Assembly (NCBI GenBank): GCA_008360955.1
Contig: LUCM01009324.1
Coordinates: 68,506-132,505 of the forward strand
Direction: 5' to 3'
Length of the DNA: 64,000 nucleotides
DNA from: Fasciolopsis buskii
Taxonomy: Eukaryota > Platyhelminthes > Trematoda > Plagiorchiida > Fasciolidae
Shown: positions 1 through 13,800 of the stretch, piece by piece
Position numbering within the stretch: the stretch's first letter is position 1
Layout: every line of letters starts with the position of its first letter
Position numbers and translations under genes: made by a program
Notes under the pieces: model-generated
Told to the model about the DNA's origin: nothing
Database searches by the model: none
What the model saw: only the letters and a program-made list of their open reading frames with translations

Positions 1-1319
1 ATTCATTATTTCAAATACACTTCACGTCCCACTGGTGGTGCGAGAAAGCAAGTAGCAAACAGCTGTGTTGAAATAAAAACAGTGAATCTTGAGGAGGTGT
101 GGTTCAATTCAACGACAGATGGCTGGATGGGTGAATAAATGTCTGAGTTTGTCAGCATCGAATTTGGCGGGAGTGGACTACTTTTAGACAGATTATCTAT
201 CACCAGTCACGAAACAGCTGGGAAAACGGGAAATCAGCTTTTTAGAGTCCTGCTTCCAATCGCCATGCATGCGGGTGCAAAATTAACAAACAGACTAACT
301 GAAGACCAGAAACATTGGCAACGAAATCCCTTCAGGAGTGATACAAAAGTGTAATACCGAAATAACAATAGCGAAATGTACTCAACCAGAACAACCGGGT
401 TTTAAATCCCAAAAGCAATCACGTTCTATTAGAGTAATTGGTGAGACAAAAATGAAGGACCACCTACTCACATTTGTTGCAATTTTGTTGCAATAAACTT
501 TAGAATACATTGATGAAAACTGGAGTACCACTGAGGGCATTTTTTGACAATCCTGGGATGAAGTTGATTTTTCTACATTCGATCTTCACCGAAGACTGGG
601 CTTACATAATACTAAACATGAATTGGACTGAAGTAAGTAAAGATGTTATTACTCTAAAATATTTTTGACAAACTTCCAGCTAGATTGTTAAGTCTTCTAC
701 CGAGTCAGATAATTCGCGTCTGATTTACCCGCTTGCGTTTGCAGTTACCAAAAACCGTATTTATTCTGTTATTGGTTGGGGTTTCTGAGGCAGCCTGGGG
801 CAGCTAAACGATAGCCGGAAGCCAATAAACAACAGCTTTGGGTCACTAAACGGCTGATTAGCCCGTAGTAGGTGCAGATTCGCTTTTAGCTGACATGACA
901 TCTGCAATACAGTGGTTTGTTTTCCGAGACCCTCTTGTGTGAATGATTCAAGCAATGATATCGTCTGACACGGGGAAAATGGAAATGGTTATTCAGCCGG
1001 TGTTTGCTTTTTGTTAGGATCATTTTGTATGCGATCAATAATATTCCAGTAACCTGAAATAGCTCCTTCTCTTTATTCATCAAAATTATCAGGGCCATTC
1101 AAATTATTGGGTAAAACAACAGAAGAATGATCTGCGATACAACTTCGTTTGAATTCAGTTGAATTATTTGAGTTACCGCGGGATTTTGATATTCACAGTA
1201 TCTTTCAGAGTGATCAGAATTAGTCTTTTATCGTTTACTTTCTTTATTAATAAAATAACAAAGTACATCACTTCTCAGGAAGGAAGCCGCGGTCACCAGA
1301 GGGCTGCCAAGCGTTGAAG
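1..1319. other. Non-genic stretch
   Basis: Only short chance-length reading frames and no recognisable motif on either strand. Confidence 0.6.
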
Positions 1320-1402
1320 TTGACCGGCAATGAGAGGATTGAACCCGCGATCTTCACGTCCGCCTGGCCATCGCTGGCTTCTTCTGCTCGGTTGGAACCG
1401 GG
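1320..1402 (-). repeat. Diverged tRNA-related SINE-like repeat
   Basis: The minus strand reads GATGGCC, then GACGTGAAGATCGCGGGTT and CAATCCTCTCATTGCCGGTC. This matches in order and spacing the body and B-box region of the 19.4-kb and 44.57-kb repeats. The A box is decayed. Confidence 0.45.
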
Positions 1403-4400
1403 AAAAAGAATTCTTAATAACTGACCCAGAAGCCAAATCCAGAAATAAAATCCAATGAGAACCTTCCATTAACTCGACTAGAGAATTTGCCCACAAAAGA
1501 GCAACCTTTGATCTTCTTAGAAAAGCATGCATTATTTATGAATAGGATCAATGAAATAATAATTTTACCTTCGATGAAGTCTGGGGATGCGTACAGGTGA
1601 CTGAATTAAATAAAAAATGGCTACTTAAGGTGACGGTTTTTTGTCACCTCCAAAGCAGTCAATAATGTAGTGAGCATACATCTGACACAAAAGAATTTAA
1701 TAAGAGAAGCAGTAAAACGAAGGAAATTGTGTTAGCAATAAAGCGATAAGAGTTACCATGGCATCATCGACTGTCATTGGCACTTATGATAAGATTTTTA
1801 TCAGAATGGTTTTATTCTGGACTGAGTCTGTTGAAGTTTCACAAAGAAAAACCATAACTTGGAAAATATTGAGTAACTGACAGCTTGAAGCAGTACTTAG
1901 GAACCAATAGTCTTGGCATTTTTAATATCGCGGCAAAATACTCACCAGGGCTGAAAATATGATTACATTTACTTGTTGAAAAATAACAATATCTTGGCTA
2001 GGATAAAAATCAGCAAATTATTATATCTCAGTTTGTTTCATATTTTTATTCTCAGGAACCCATATTAGTGGTCGAATAAAGCACTTGACAGACTACCGAA
2101 AGTGGGACCTTGAAAAATAGTTTAGGCTCGCACAGAGCAGCACAAGAAAGACCGCAGTTCGGATACGTACTACTACAAAATCGAAGTAAAAAGTGAAGAT
2201 CAAGAATGTGACAGTTATTACTAAACTACAGTGACTTGTGATGCACTTTTGGGATCTGAGATTTTCAAGGTTATGGAACCCCACATTGGTTAGTTCGACT
2301 GATCCGTCATGTGTTAAGTGTAGATGAAAATTCGGGAGGCCTCTGTGTCGGTCTGAATGAACTGGAATCTATATAATGAATTCCTAAGTGTTTATAATTG
2401 GAACAAAATTATGGCCCAGATTAACCTAGAGATTTGTGCTTATGAGACACTGTCGACAGCGTTCGTTCGTTGTGGAAAGTTTCGCAGCATGTAGTCCACA
2501 GACTGTCACGTATGTTTACAGTGATGTTGGTTAAATCATTTATTGGCTTTTGATTCATGCTAGCTTTAAGGCTATGATGAATTCCAGGTCGATTTGCATA
2601 CTGATTTCAAAGAATTAAAAGACCAACAAGAAGGTCGGATGTGTGATTTTTAGAACGATTCAACACCACAACTAGAACAGCAGCATTTCTACGTGGGCAT
2701 CGCACCAACGGATTAAAATGTGAGAGTAATTTTAAACTAAACGCTCATTTTTGATGCATATCCACGTTCCCAAAAGGATATTCAAAATAATATTGAAGTA
2801 TGCGAGCATAAAAATTGTAAGTATATTAGTGTATACCTATTTGAACAATGAACAGCGTAATATGACAATAAAATAGTTCCATGGGGGCAGTTAGACAGAG
2901 GGCTATGTCCAATCAGCTTTGGGTCACGTGAGTTCTACTCCCATAAAACTCGGTTAGGCCAAATTCAACTAGTCTCCGTGTATTAAAAATATTTCTTTTC
3001 TCTCTGCATTGTCTACACTGAAAACGAATACGAAGAAATAAATTAGGTCACTCTAAGTTTGAAGCAAATTGTCTCCGAATACACAGACAAATATGTGAAA
3101 GGCACAAATATAATTAACAACGGCCATGCAGTTACCACTCAAGATCTTGTCGTAAGATGCCGCTATATGTATCCATGAGTTTCGAGTCATTTGATAGCAT
3201 GAGAATATAACTTCTAGTCATTCTCAAAACACTGTTCATATACAAAGAGGTGATATGGGAAGAAATTCATCCGTCTCTAGCGTTGGCACACGGAATTTAC
3301 GATTCTTTCTTGCGTTAGGCTTAACTAAGGCAGCTGTCCTACGACAGCTCCACAAGGATGCATATATTTGGGAACACAGTAATAAAAATTCCGTTAAAAT
3401 TTCCAATTCATCCAGGCCAGAAAACAAATAAAGGAATGTGAACATGCGAAGTTGGGTGTTGACAGAAGAACGTCTTGTCCCTTGGGGGCTTCGTCATTCT
3501 TTCGAATGTCATATGAAGTTAAGCCACTGTTTTTAACATACAAAATCACTTCGAATTTGTTTAAATCATTGCAGAATTTGGATTATTGCCTAGATGGAAG
3601 AAAACACTTTCATTTCGCTTCATACCAGACTCGAACATGATTAGGTTTGCGATTTGCTAAGCCACACGTTTGATAATCTCGTGTTGCATGGGAAAGCATG
3701 CAATAAATTACTCCTTGGATTTCTGATTAATTGATATTCGTAATTTCAAGTTGTTTTTTTTTCAGTAAATTTAATCAATTTTCAATAAAACCGCTAACGA
3801 AAATAGACTTTTCATGCCAAAGTTACGGTGGCCAATGAGAGGCCCACCTTAAGCATCATTAAGGAAGTTCAGAACAAAAGTTATTCAATTGAAAAATGAT
3901 TCGAGAACGAAAAACGACCCCTTTTACATATGTTGCCGTCTGCATTTTTTGAAGGCAAGCTGACATTCCTCTCTGCAAGACTTGGAGTTTCATCGGGACT
4001 TTTTCAAATGGGAAATATTTTTACTTCTGGGAATTTTGGTCACAGCATTGGAATATTTTTATTGTGAAAATCTTGTCGCGATTTCAGCTTGATTCTGCTT
4101 AGAATGATAATCGGAACCTCACCGCAGACGCTCGACATAGCCAGTGATCCATCCATGATTTCGATATCTTAGGTCTCCAATATTTTCGAAATTGCTGTCT
4201 AAATGTGACGAAATGTCAGCCATCTTATCTCCAGCCCTTCTATCGTTTGTCTGATTCATACCATCCCCTTGTTGACCAGATGTTGAAATTGTGAAAGGAA
4301 AAGATTTTCCAATACCCATCCTCCCATGTTGAATCGCTTGTTATTCTAACATTTGTCCATTATAGCCAAGTGAAAAATACTTTCCCATAGACCTAAAAAA

Positions 4401-7400
4401 AGTCCAGAAAATCGGGCTGACGAAAATATTCAACTTTTTCTTATTCATGACCATGCCAATTGAATGCAAGTGCAAAATTGGACCAGCTTGGGAAAAACTA
4501 GTGCGCCCAATTTTCTACTGTGCTCAGGTTATGCTTCATAGTAGACTATAGGACTCGGTAACAAAAGAAACTGACAGAATAAACAGAACAGAATGCGCGA
4601 TGTGCTGAGAGAATGAATCACGGAGGGTGGCTGTTGTAGACCCAGTGTCACCTTAAAAATCTCATTTTATAAATGGACTGATGCTACACCTCATTTATGC
4701 TGGTGATGGACAACAACCCCTTTCTTCTCGATTCACTATCACACCCGACACAATGAAGCATTATGCAGTTCCTAATCGCTACATGTTTCATGGTCATCGT
4801 CGCCAGTTTCCGCCCCCAAGTAATAGATCCTACTGGCTATGGGGAATCGTTCTCAAATAAACTCATGCTTAGAACGTGATAATAACGATCATTGCCTGGC
4901 CTGTTAATACAGTGGAATTTTGATGATGAAGAATCGTTTGAACAACGAATATAATTGTCAGGTCGCTCAAAGTACGACATAACTGGAAAAAGGATCTTTC
5001 GCATAGCTCTTTCGAGAAAGGTCTGCAGGAAACAATAACAGTTGTAATCCACGTTCCTCACACTGGAGCATAAACCCCGGGAAAATGAAAAACAGTCGGT
5101 CAGCTGATTGGAATGATTGCGCGGTTGATTGAGCTAACCCGTTACTAGTAGTCAAGAGTCCACGAACCCTATCTCAGAGTGGTCTACTCCTAACGTAGTG
5201 AAGCTCTTGCAGAGTCGCTTGTATTTCAATGGTTTCTAATAGTAAATCAGATAATTGTTTAATAATGAATAGTTCAGCAAAGAGGCTAGGACATTATTTC
5301 TCATTGCATACTACTTTTTCATGGTGGTTATTATAAAAGAAACAATGAATTTGTAAATATAAATATCAAATTATTTTTGGATTTTCCTGAACACCAATGA
5401 ATCACATTCATGTAAAACAAGGGAACTGGTCACGATAACTAGATCGGTAAAGACGCCAAGTTTAGCTATGCTATTTTATGCAAATGCATTGTTCATTGAC
5501 TCTGATAAATATAAACATTGTCTAAGAAAATAAAGAAAGCCGGCGTATGATGTCGAAATTATCGTTGGAAAAATCAGCCTGAAGACAAAGAGATCGGAAG
5601 ATGTATTTGGACATTTGATACCTAAAATCTACCCAAGTTTATGGAATCAGGCGAGAAACACGCTATATTTGACAACGTTTATGAAGCCTGAACAATTAGA
5701 ATTATAATAACCAAACTTGACTACCTGAATAAAAATTCAGTGTTGCGCGGCTAGTGAGTTTTAAATTTAGATGAAGCAATCCAACGGGATTATTCAGCCC
5801 GTTTGTTGCCGAGCTCATGAAGCCATCTGAAAATTCTATAGCAGACAGCAAAGTGATCTTCAGGCTCTGTGAATCAGCACTGCACTTTTCACGGAACAGC
5901 GAACGACTTGGCTAGTCTAAAAGCAAAAATTAAATTAACTGATGTGCATTCTTAAACTATTCATCGCTTTGTGCTTGATATTCTCTTGATACTGATTTTT
6001 CCGAAATTGTTATTGGGAAATATGAAAACGGGTTTAGAGCATAGTGTATTTCACCTCCTCCGTTCCAAATGATTAAAATGACCTAGGGACAAAACCGGAA
6101 AACACCGAAGAATAAATAGTTCAACAGTATTGCAGACTAGATTATAAATTGTTTACCACTTTATTGTTGAACAATTACTATGATATACCAAGTCAGAAAA
6201 AAATTGTCGTCGAACTAAGCTTCCTTGTCATTGACTGTTACGCAGTAGTGCTGCCACCTGAGACAAGAGATGAGAGAGGCCGACGACATGTATGGCTATT
6301 TTCCAGAGAATCTGTCTTTGAATTTCGCAAGGTCTGGGATTTGAATGCTGTGCCCAGTGACTCCCAGAAGGAATTTTCGAAATGTCCCGCCCAATCCACC
6401 GGGTGCAAATATTCTCTACCGAAGACAGTTCCACTCAAGTGGTGTTCATTCGTAGGGTATAATGGCAGGGCGAATAACATCTTAATTCTAAGCGGATATT
6501 ATCTAAGGATGTTATCTTTTACATAACCACATTGCAGTTCACAACGCTTAAAGTTTTATTTAGAGGACCGTTATTCGCAACTTGCCACAATGCGGGATAA
6601 TTTATTGTAGACAGTAAAGGGGCTTTTGTCGCGATACTGTTTCCATCAGGTACAGATATTTGTGCACACGCGACCGCACACTAAGGCAAAATAGCAGCCA
6701 ATAGGGAGATTAATCAGTGTACTACTCAGGATGAGACATCAGGTATAGTGAACTTTGCAAAAAGTGCTTGCACTACCTAAAGGATATGTTGTTTCGATTA
6801 CCCCTCAACCGTCAGTTATTCTGATGGCTGCAATATTTCGAAAGATTTTTGAGAACAAATCATTTTATGACAGAACTAACTCCAGGAACGTAACTAGGTA
6901 TACCAAGGAGGCCACCGACGTGCAGAGGTCTATGAAACATCCAGAGCGAATGTTCACCGTGCACTGTTTTCTGGGCGGCAGAGACGGTGGATAGCTGCGC
7001 AGGCATGTCCTATGGACACCGGTCATTTAACGAAAGGGTCGGCTTGGGAAATGAGAAAACTTCATGCACTGAAATGATAATTTCAAGTCTCAAGCTAAAG
7101 CACCGGTGAAGTCTACGGAACAACAAATTTAATTCTAGGCCGTTTACGGGGCTTTCAGTACGGACCATATGGCCTATCAGGATTTGTTTTCCGTAGTCCG
7201 GGGGTGCACACGGTTTTCACTACTTTGGAAATTTAGCCAAATTAGAAGTTTGAAAGTCGGGATACGCCTCTGGGCAACCTTTCTAGTGCTCCTGTCTAGG
7301 GAAATATAATGTAGAATTTTGCAATGTGTGAAGTATGAGACAATCCTAAGAACTCTGGACCGAGGCGTCATTCACTCCACCCGTCTAACTCAACTCATTA

Positions 7401-8516
7401 AAGGGTCCACGAAGGAGGTGGGTAGCATTAATTTAATCGAGCAATCGCCAGTAGAATGCGATAGAAAGAAGTACACGATAATCGACGCGATACTATTTCT
7501 GTTCGCTCAGTCAATGGGCGAAAGGTTTTAAATTTTGTGGCTAAGATTTTCAAGTGCCTATGGGTATCCACAGTACCAGATGCCTTTTGAAGAATTGGAT
7601 AAGCCTAAAAGTTCACCTCTCTCCGAAGTATCTTTCCATCAAACTTTACAGGACACTCATCACATTTTATCATTCACCAGTGAATAGGCTTGTCGAATGC
7701 ACGTACCAGAGGCTTATGGCCTACCAAAGGCCTCCTTTGATAGTACTAATAAATAGAACGATAAGTTACTTAATTGTTTCATAGCCTGTGATACTAGTGT
7801 ACGCGGCCAGAGGGACCCCAAACATTTTCTGTATGGGTCGTGAAATTCGCTTGGTTTCATGCATGTGGTTTTCAGCCATGCATAGCCTACCAACCTCAGC
7901 GACTGCATATGTCAGTCGAATGAACGAGCAGACCCGAAGTGATCAGAAGCTTGTTTACGCATATCTATACCCAGGCTGCGAAAGAGCCTCCAGTCCACCA
8001 CTAATGGTAAGCGATCTTGTATATTTGCATATATCCGGACCAAACGGCGGAGTTCCACATAGGTTCCTAGCCCTTTAAGACAATGATTAAGGCCTTCGAC
8101 TGTCAGCCGGTCGTTCTATGTTCGCTTTCCTTTTCGCATACAATGAGTCGGTGCTGACAGTGATTATTAACAAGGGTAAAATAACAGCAGTATGCCGTCT
8201 AGGGTTCTTAGTAGACAGATGGGTAGTGATATCGCATTATAAATAGTTCCGTGAACATATAAACTTCTAAAATTTGCGCTATCCAAAGAGTTTATCCACT
8301 GAACGGATCAAAAGGTCGTTTGGTTCAGCCGACGAACTGGCAAGAAAGGATCGATGAAAAAACCAGTTAATATTATTTGACGGAATCAATAAGTAGACCA
8401 TTTGAACACTTGATTTGGCTGCTGTATGTAGAGTTGATTCGAATTAGCAGTAACATGTTGGAGGAAGAACTGTGCATTTACGATATTACGTCAGAGAATG
8501 CAATTTACTTTCTGTG
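1403..8516. other. Non-genic stretch
   Basis: No conserved protein motif, tRNA or tandem repeat found. The longest reading frame (6149-6526, plus) lacks an ATG start and is within chance length. At 8036-8050 a CCGGACCAAACGGCG string resembles the 5' tip of the foldback elements at 8530 and 24180, but it does not continue. Confidence 0.55.
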
Positions 8517-8529
8517 GTGATATCAGTTT
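8517..8529. repeat. Target-site duplication, left, of foldback copy A
   Basis: The 13 bases GTGATATCAGTTT recur exactly at 8785-8797, on the other side of the 255-bp element. Confidence 0.85.
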
Positions 8530-8784
8530 CAGGACCAAATGATGTAAGGAGTGTATCAAAAAATCGATGCGCCATGAATTGGTTTTAATTGTGAATGATA
8601 TAATGTTAATAACACAGCGTTGTTGGTAGATGTAATGCGCCAACGTTTCGACTAACGTGGGTAGTCTTTCTCAAGGCAAGTTTTACAATCAAAAAACTTG
8701 CCTTGAAAAAGACTACCCACGTTAGTCGAAATGTTGGCGCATTACATCTGCCAACAACGCTGTGTTATTGCCAGTATATAATTC
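8530..8784. mobile_element. Foldback insertion, copy A, with 13-bp target-site duplication
   Basis: A 255-bp element whose arms at 8608-8682 and 8695-8769 are inverted repeats of 75 bp with three differences, separated by a 12-bp loop. The 5' part (from about 8530) continues outside the arm and is shared with copy B at 24180. It is flanked by the perfect 13-bp direct repeat GTGATATCAGTTT at 8517-8529 and 8785-8797, a target-site duplication. No coding capacity. Both arms contain a hammerhead-ribozyme-like segment: a CGAAAC or CGAAAT preceded by a GACT/AGTC stem and followed by GTTGG. The 13-bp duplication suits insertion by a retroelement endonuclease better than a cut-and-paste transposase. 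I infer a non-autonomous retroelement, perhaps Penelope-related. Confidence 0.85.
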
Positions 8785-8797
8785 GTGATATCAGTTT
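8785..8797. repeat. Target-site duplication, right, of foldback copy A
   Basis: Exact second copy of the 13 bases at 8517-8529. Together they bracket the foldback element precisely. Confidence 0.85.
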
Positions 8798-9059
8798 GTT
8801 TAAAACTTTCACCATGGGGGCCAGTTTGCTGATGAAACCATCAAGTTGGCAAAGGCAATGAAAAATCTGGCACCATGCCACATCGGATTTGTTACTTAGT
8901 GTTCTCCAATTTATCTGCGAAGTTTCGCCGATAGCTGAAAACAGCCGGACGCATATATTTATATCGACGAATCACAGTTGTGGTTCTTCTGTGGACCCTT
9001 CGACGAAGAGCTTCCATGCACACTCCTGACGCCACAAATTCGATTCTGGTGAGACATTA

Positions 9060-9087
9060 TATGTACATATATATATGTATGTATATT
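9060..9087. repeat. AT/GTAT-rich simple repeat
   Basis: ATGTACATATATATATGTAT followed by GTATATTC. It is short, and lies just beyond the recognisable 3' part of the minus-strand retrotransposon. Confidence 0.6.
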
Positions 9088-9209
9088 CAAAACGGCTTGA
9101 AAACGAGCCCGATGCCAACGAGAGCCAAGTAAATAGAACTTTTCGGGAAATGGATAACGAGGAAGAAACAATACACACAGCGACAAGATGAACATTTTGT
9201 GTTTTCACC

Positions 9210-10860
9210 TTAAACGTTTCGTGATTTTTCGTTTGTTTTCGAATTGTTGTTGCGAAGGATGACTTCTCCAGAAACGCCATACACAATTCGCACCAATGAA
9301 TTCAATTCTGAACCATATCCCAGGCGTTCCGATGCATGTGAAATTGACGGTGCATTGTCGTTCAGCAAGACGATATCATCTGCATACTCGAAGTTAGAAG
9401 CTCTGTCCCCTGGGAGCAATGCAACTCCACCGTCTAAAAAACCAGATAAAGTGTTCTGTAGAAATTCTATGATAAATTTGATAAGAAATATAGATATAGG
9501 AACGCCTTACCGTACTCAGTTGGAGACGACTGATAGAGTGAAAGGATGAAAGCTGGCTGTAAGCCCTAACCCGACCTGACGTATGATGATAAAACTTTGA
9601 AAATCGACACACTTCTCATGCACTCCATTCCTCAACAAACAGTATCATGGTGCATACCTATCAGCGAAGTCAAAGGCTGCCTGAACTTGCCTAGACATGA
9701 ATGACTGTTGGCCTTTGGTAGGTAAAACGATGCTGTAACGCCTTTCGGAGAGTGAAGATTTGATCGACGCACCCACGACCAGTGCAAAACCAAGCCTGTT
9801 TCTCATGAGTTTGCTGTTCACGCGTGTTGTACGACCTGCGAACAATGATGGATGCAAGCAGCTTTGAAGCTATCGGAGATAAGCTGATACAACTACGTTA
9901 GCGCAGTCACTGCAAAAATCTCTTCTAAACATGTAGAAGACAATCGACTTCCTCCACAAGGAGGTGGATTCTCGGAGTAACCAGGGACCGTCGAGAACAA
10001 ACTTGAAAGTTTTTCTGGACGATTCCATTCCTTCACTTATAAATAGGCTGGAGAAAATCCCATCGAGAACCCGGCGCTTTTATGACGTCCTAAGACTCGG
10101 ATTTCCCCGAGGATCTCCGCCTCAGTTGGTGGATCTGTTGTAAAAATCTATTGGGCGCTTGCCGGAATAGCTGCAGGAGGCGCTGACTCTGAGGACCAGC
10201 TGAATTATGCTTGAAGGTTCTCCGCCCAGCGTACAAGACGGCGATGCCGGTTATGGATAGGCGAACCGTCGGCTTCACAGATCGTTCCGTTCACACCTAA
10301 TGCTTTCTTACCGGTAGCTCGGATGAGAAGGAACAGCCCGTGGGAATTTTCTTTAGCGGGAACACGTTCTATCTCCTAAGCTCGTTGAGACCACCAGACC
10401 TTGCAATCCCTACACAAGCTTGCTTTGAGTTCACGTCTCGTTACGAGCCGTGCTTCACTATACTCGCCACCAACTGAGATGGATTGGCGTGCATCACGAA
10501 GGCGCAGACTCAGCAAAAATTCAGGGCGTCACAACGCAATGGGTCAGGCCACAACTCACCAGGCCAGCAGAATGCAAGGCATTCTTGATAAGCGAGCAGT
10601 GTTCATTTGGGGTTTTGAGGCGGGAGCAATCCTGGATTTTCAGCCAGCGTGCTTCGGAAAATTGATAGGCAAGACGGATCAAATAGCTTGTCGCAATCTA
10701 GCCAACTCTGTGACATGCGTTTGAATGCCACCAGCGGGCTCTTGTTGTACTTCTTTGGGAGATCGCTTGGTAGGTGAAAACTCTCCACGTCCTCGACATT
10801 GCAGCTGCTTATCTGTGGTCGTTTATTTGGTAAGCTTGAGCCCGCCTTACTCATGACCAG
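9210..10860 (-). mobile_element. Degenerate non-LTR retrotransposon (endonuclease C-terminus plus reverse transcriptase)
   Basis: Read on the minus strand from about 10860 downward, this is a decayed LINE polyprotein. From 10854 to 10740 the reading resembles the end of an endonuclease domain and the linker. From about 10507 to 10020 one frame, with a few stops, reads through the linker (WWSQRA, RWAENLQA, TDPPTEAEI) into the start of the reverse transcriptase. Then follow GRGCVDQIFTLRKALQ at 9780-9730, the catalytic-Asp block degraded to QAAFDFADR at about 9690-9662, HTSGRVRAYSQLS near 9590-9550, and the active-site box EYADDIVLLN at about 9391-9361. Frameshifts and stops (for example the TAG near 9691) separate the blocks, so it is a pseudogene although YADD is intact. 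Clade is RTE or CR1, not resolved. The 3' end may extend to about 8960, but nothing is recognisable there. Confidence 0.85.
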
Positions 10861-13800
10861 TCACTTAGTGGCCGTTAGCTTATACGCAACCCACGGACGG
10901 GCCCAGCGGTTCTCATCTTTGCCGTGAGCTAACCCTTATTGCGCAGTATTTACCGTAACCGATAGCTGTCAAGTAAAGTGCTGAATCTATAAATTGCAGT
11001 TGCTGCAGATCCGGATAAACTCAGTGACCTAACATGTTAGGTTCTGGTGAAAAACGGTGGTTTTATTAGTAGGCAGACGGAGACACAATTAGTGATGCCT
11101 GATAAACCCATATGTTTGATTTTCGCGATATTTCGAAATATGGGCACAACAGGTTCAAAAATTAAATCACGAGTAAGTGGCCAACGACTGGTAGTGCAAG
11201 AAGCCATTTGGCTCAACTTCTTACCTCGCAAGTGGAAGATTTCAATGAATTTCTATCGAGTGGTGAATCAGAAGTAAGTTTTACAGCTGCAGGGATTTTC
11301 TCATGATTGCATTGTACAGCTTTCTTTCAAAATACTCGTGTGTCGCTCAGTCTGGAATGAAGGTAGATCGTAGCAATCAACATCAGCTGAAAAATAGCAA
11401 TTTGTTAGATAGCCGGTAAGCTTACATTGTGAAAAATCTAATACAATAAATTAAGGCCTTCACACTACAGGATGTAGTGTAACGAGCAACGGACTTAGGC
11501 TCCAGTTGATCTTGATCGGAAACGCAATATGTAGAGAAACTCAATTTCTGTAAAATGATTGCCACAGAATGACATTTTTGTATTCAACGACCTAGTGGTC
11601 TTGAACTGCAGATTTCGGTTCTTGAAATATGAAGAATGCTCAATTTATGGAATCATTAGAAAAATAGTCAACAGCTGTGCCAAATGCTCAATAGATCTGT
11701 TTATAGTAATCCATATCTTATCAGTTTAGTCAAATGTATGATGAGAAGCTTGCCACTGTAATGTTTAGCCTAGATTCCATTAAGGTCGTGAATTTGACTG
11801 GGTTCTGTGACTCAAACGCCCACAGCCCTTTCGTCATTAAGTCAGAAAGTAATATATTCAACTCTGCACAGATTTTCTTGAACGAAGTGTGCACACTGCA
11901 AACTGAAGTTAATTCATTCCAAGCACACGGGAGCCAAATAACCGCATTGGCTCAAATAAATTCGCCGAGTACATGAGTCGAACTAAAATCGCGTTGACGG
12001 TCAGATGATAAGTTGAGTGAGTTTTGTCCATCGATACTTTACTTTTCGGTCCCCGGTGTGGAACTAATGCTTTTTAAGTTTTACCGCAATGTTCAGAAAT
12101 AAACTGGAATTAAATTCCATTCCCCGTTTGCTTGCGGCCTATCGTCAGAACGAAAACGTTTTTAGCTAACTCCCGTGAAAAAGTCAATTCACAGGCGAAT
12201 TCTCAAAACAATCGAGGCAGAACGCGGTAATTGTTTGATCTGCTTACTTTCATCCCTTTCACCTCATTTTCGTGCAACGGTACACAATTTCAGTGGGCGA
12301 ACTGGCTAGGTAGACTGCTTTCCAAGTGCAATACGAATTTGAGAGAAAAAAAACCATGTGGCTTATCATGGTTGGACTATCAGTTGGATTCATAAACCTA
12401 AATAACTGCGATATTTTCTCTCCCATTATCGGGTTCTCTCATACAGTCGTTTTCGCCCACTGTTTTAATAGTATTTAAATTCAGTCATTCATTCCGGTGC
12501 TACTCGCCAGAGGCCTCCACGCTGCTGCATCTCGTCCTCAGTGGAAAATTGATTAGGTATTATATAAGACAAAGCTAACGAAATCGGACCAAGAAAGATA
12601 AATCCATCATATTAATGTCGTTGCAACCTTGATAATATGAAGAAACAGTATGCCATCAAAGTCCGCTCTGTTCAAACCATTGCGAGATGCACCGTTAGTA
12701 TATATCTAAATTGCTGTTTTCCGGAGGTGGGAACCCTTAAATTTTGAGTTTATTTGATCACCAACTGTGCTCTTCAAAATTAAACGGTGTGATTAACCTG
12801 ACTTCTCCACAATTCTCCAACTGCGTCCTACAATTAACCCGGGGCAGGGAATTTGACTTCTTTTTAACCATTTGCATAAAATGTGCTTATCATTATTTTT
12901 ATACTACTTCTGGAGTAACTAAAATTCATTGAGTACTTCAAAATAGCACATTCGATTCAGTTTGGTTAACTTATTGATTAAATTTGCTATAGACGGGTTC
13001 TAGGTCTCGAACTTGCTTCGTAGTCTCTCGCTTGGTTAAAATAAGCACTATGGATTTCATCGAGTATGAATCTATCCTTCCAAATTTTGAGTTTGTCGGG
13101 AAAGTTTTCGGCCCGAGTTTTTCAGCTACTCAATTCTGACTGCGCAAATGCTGCACTGAGATTCGGACTACAAAATTTTCCTTTACTTTTTCAAGCTTTA
13201 GGTCCAGAACATTTTACGTCTGGGTTGAAGGACTAGTGACTATGTGTATTTTATACTGTAAACAAAAAAGCCTAAGTTTCCTATCTTGAACCGAGAAAAG
13301 CTATAAGCAGACATTTTATTTTTGATTGCCTGGGTGCACTCATCATCCATTATTATTAAAAGACCAGATGATTGGTTCCCAGATATGCCGCTCACTTTGG
13401 TTGTAGAGCGCTATTCGCAGTCTTCTAGCTCGTTACCACCTCAGACCTATCGAGACCTTATGCTGTCCTGTAGCACTCCAAGCTCCCGATCCACGGCTGC
13501 CAGTCCCATCCCAGTGTAGTGAGCATTAGCGAGTACAGAGTATAACTACTCTGCTACAGTCATGGACCTATCACGTATTAAGAAGATCAGCTGATACGAA
13601 GTCCCTTAAGAAGATATTTGTTCAAGGTGTTTGTTAAGTAATCAAACATAAGACTTTCAAGGTCACGATGCTAACTTTAGTAACCATGGCAGCGGTTTTA
13701 AAAAGGAACGATTTCAAGGTCTAAATACTCTTGAGTTCCAAGAATTGATGTAAGAACAGGACTGACCTTAATATGAATTAGCTTCATGTGCATTAAGCAA

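Noticed and set aside
4119..4319. Minus-strand ATG frame followed by a GTGAGG donor-like string
   Set aside because: Protein-like composition but no family resemblance, and a GTGAGG is common by chance.
6149..6526. 125-codon open frame
   Set aside because: Starts at TTG, has no recognisable domain, and its length is within chance expectation.
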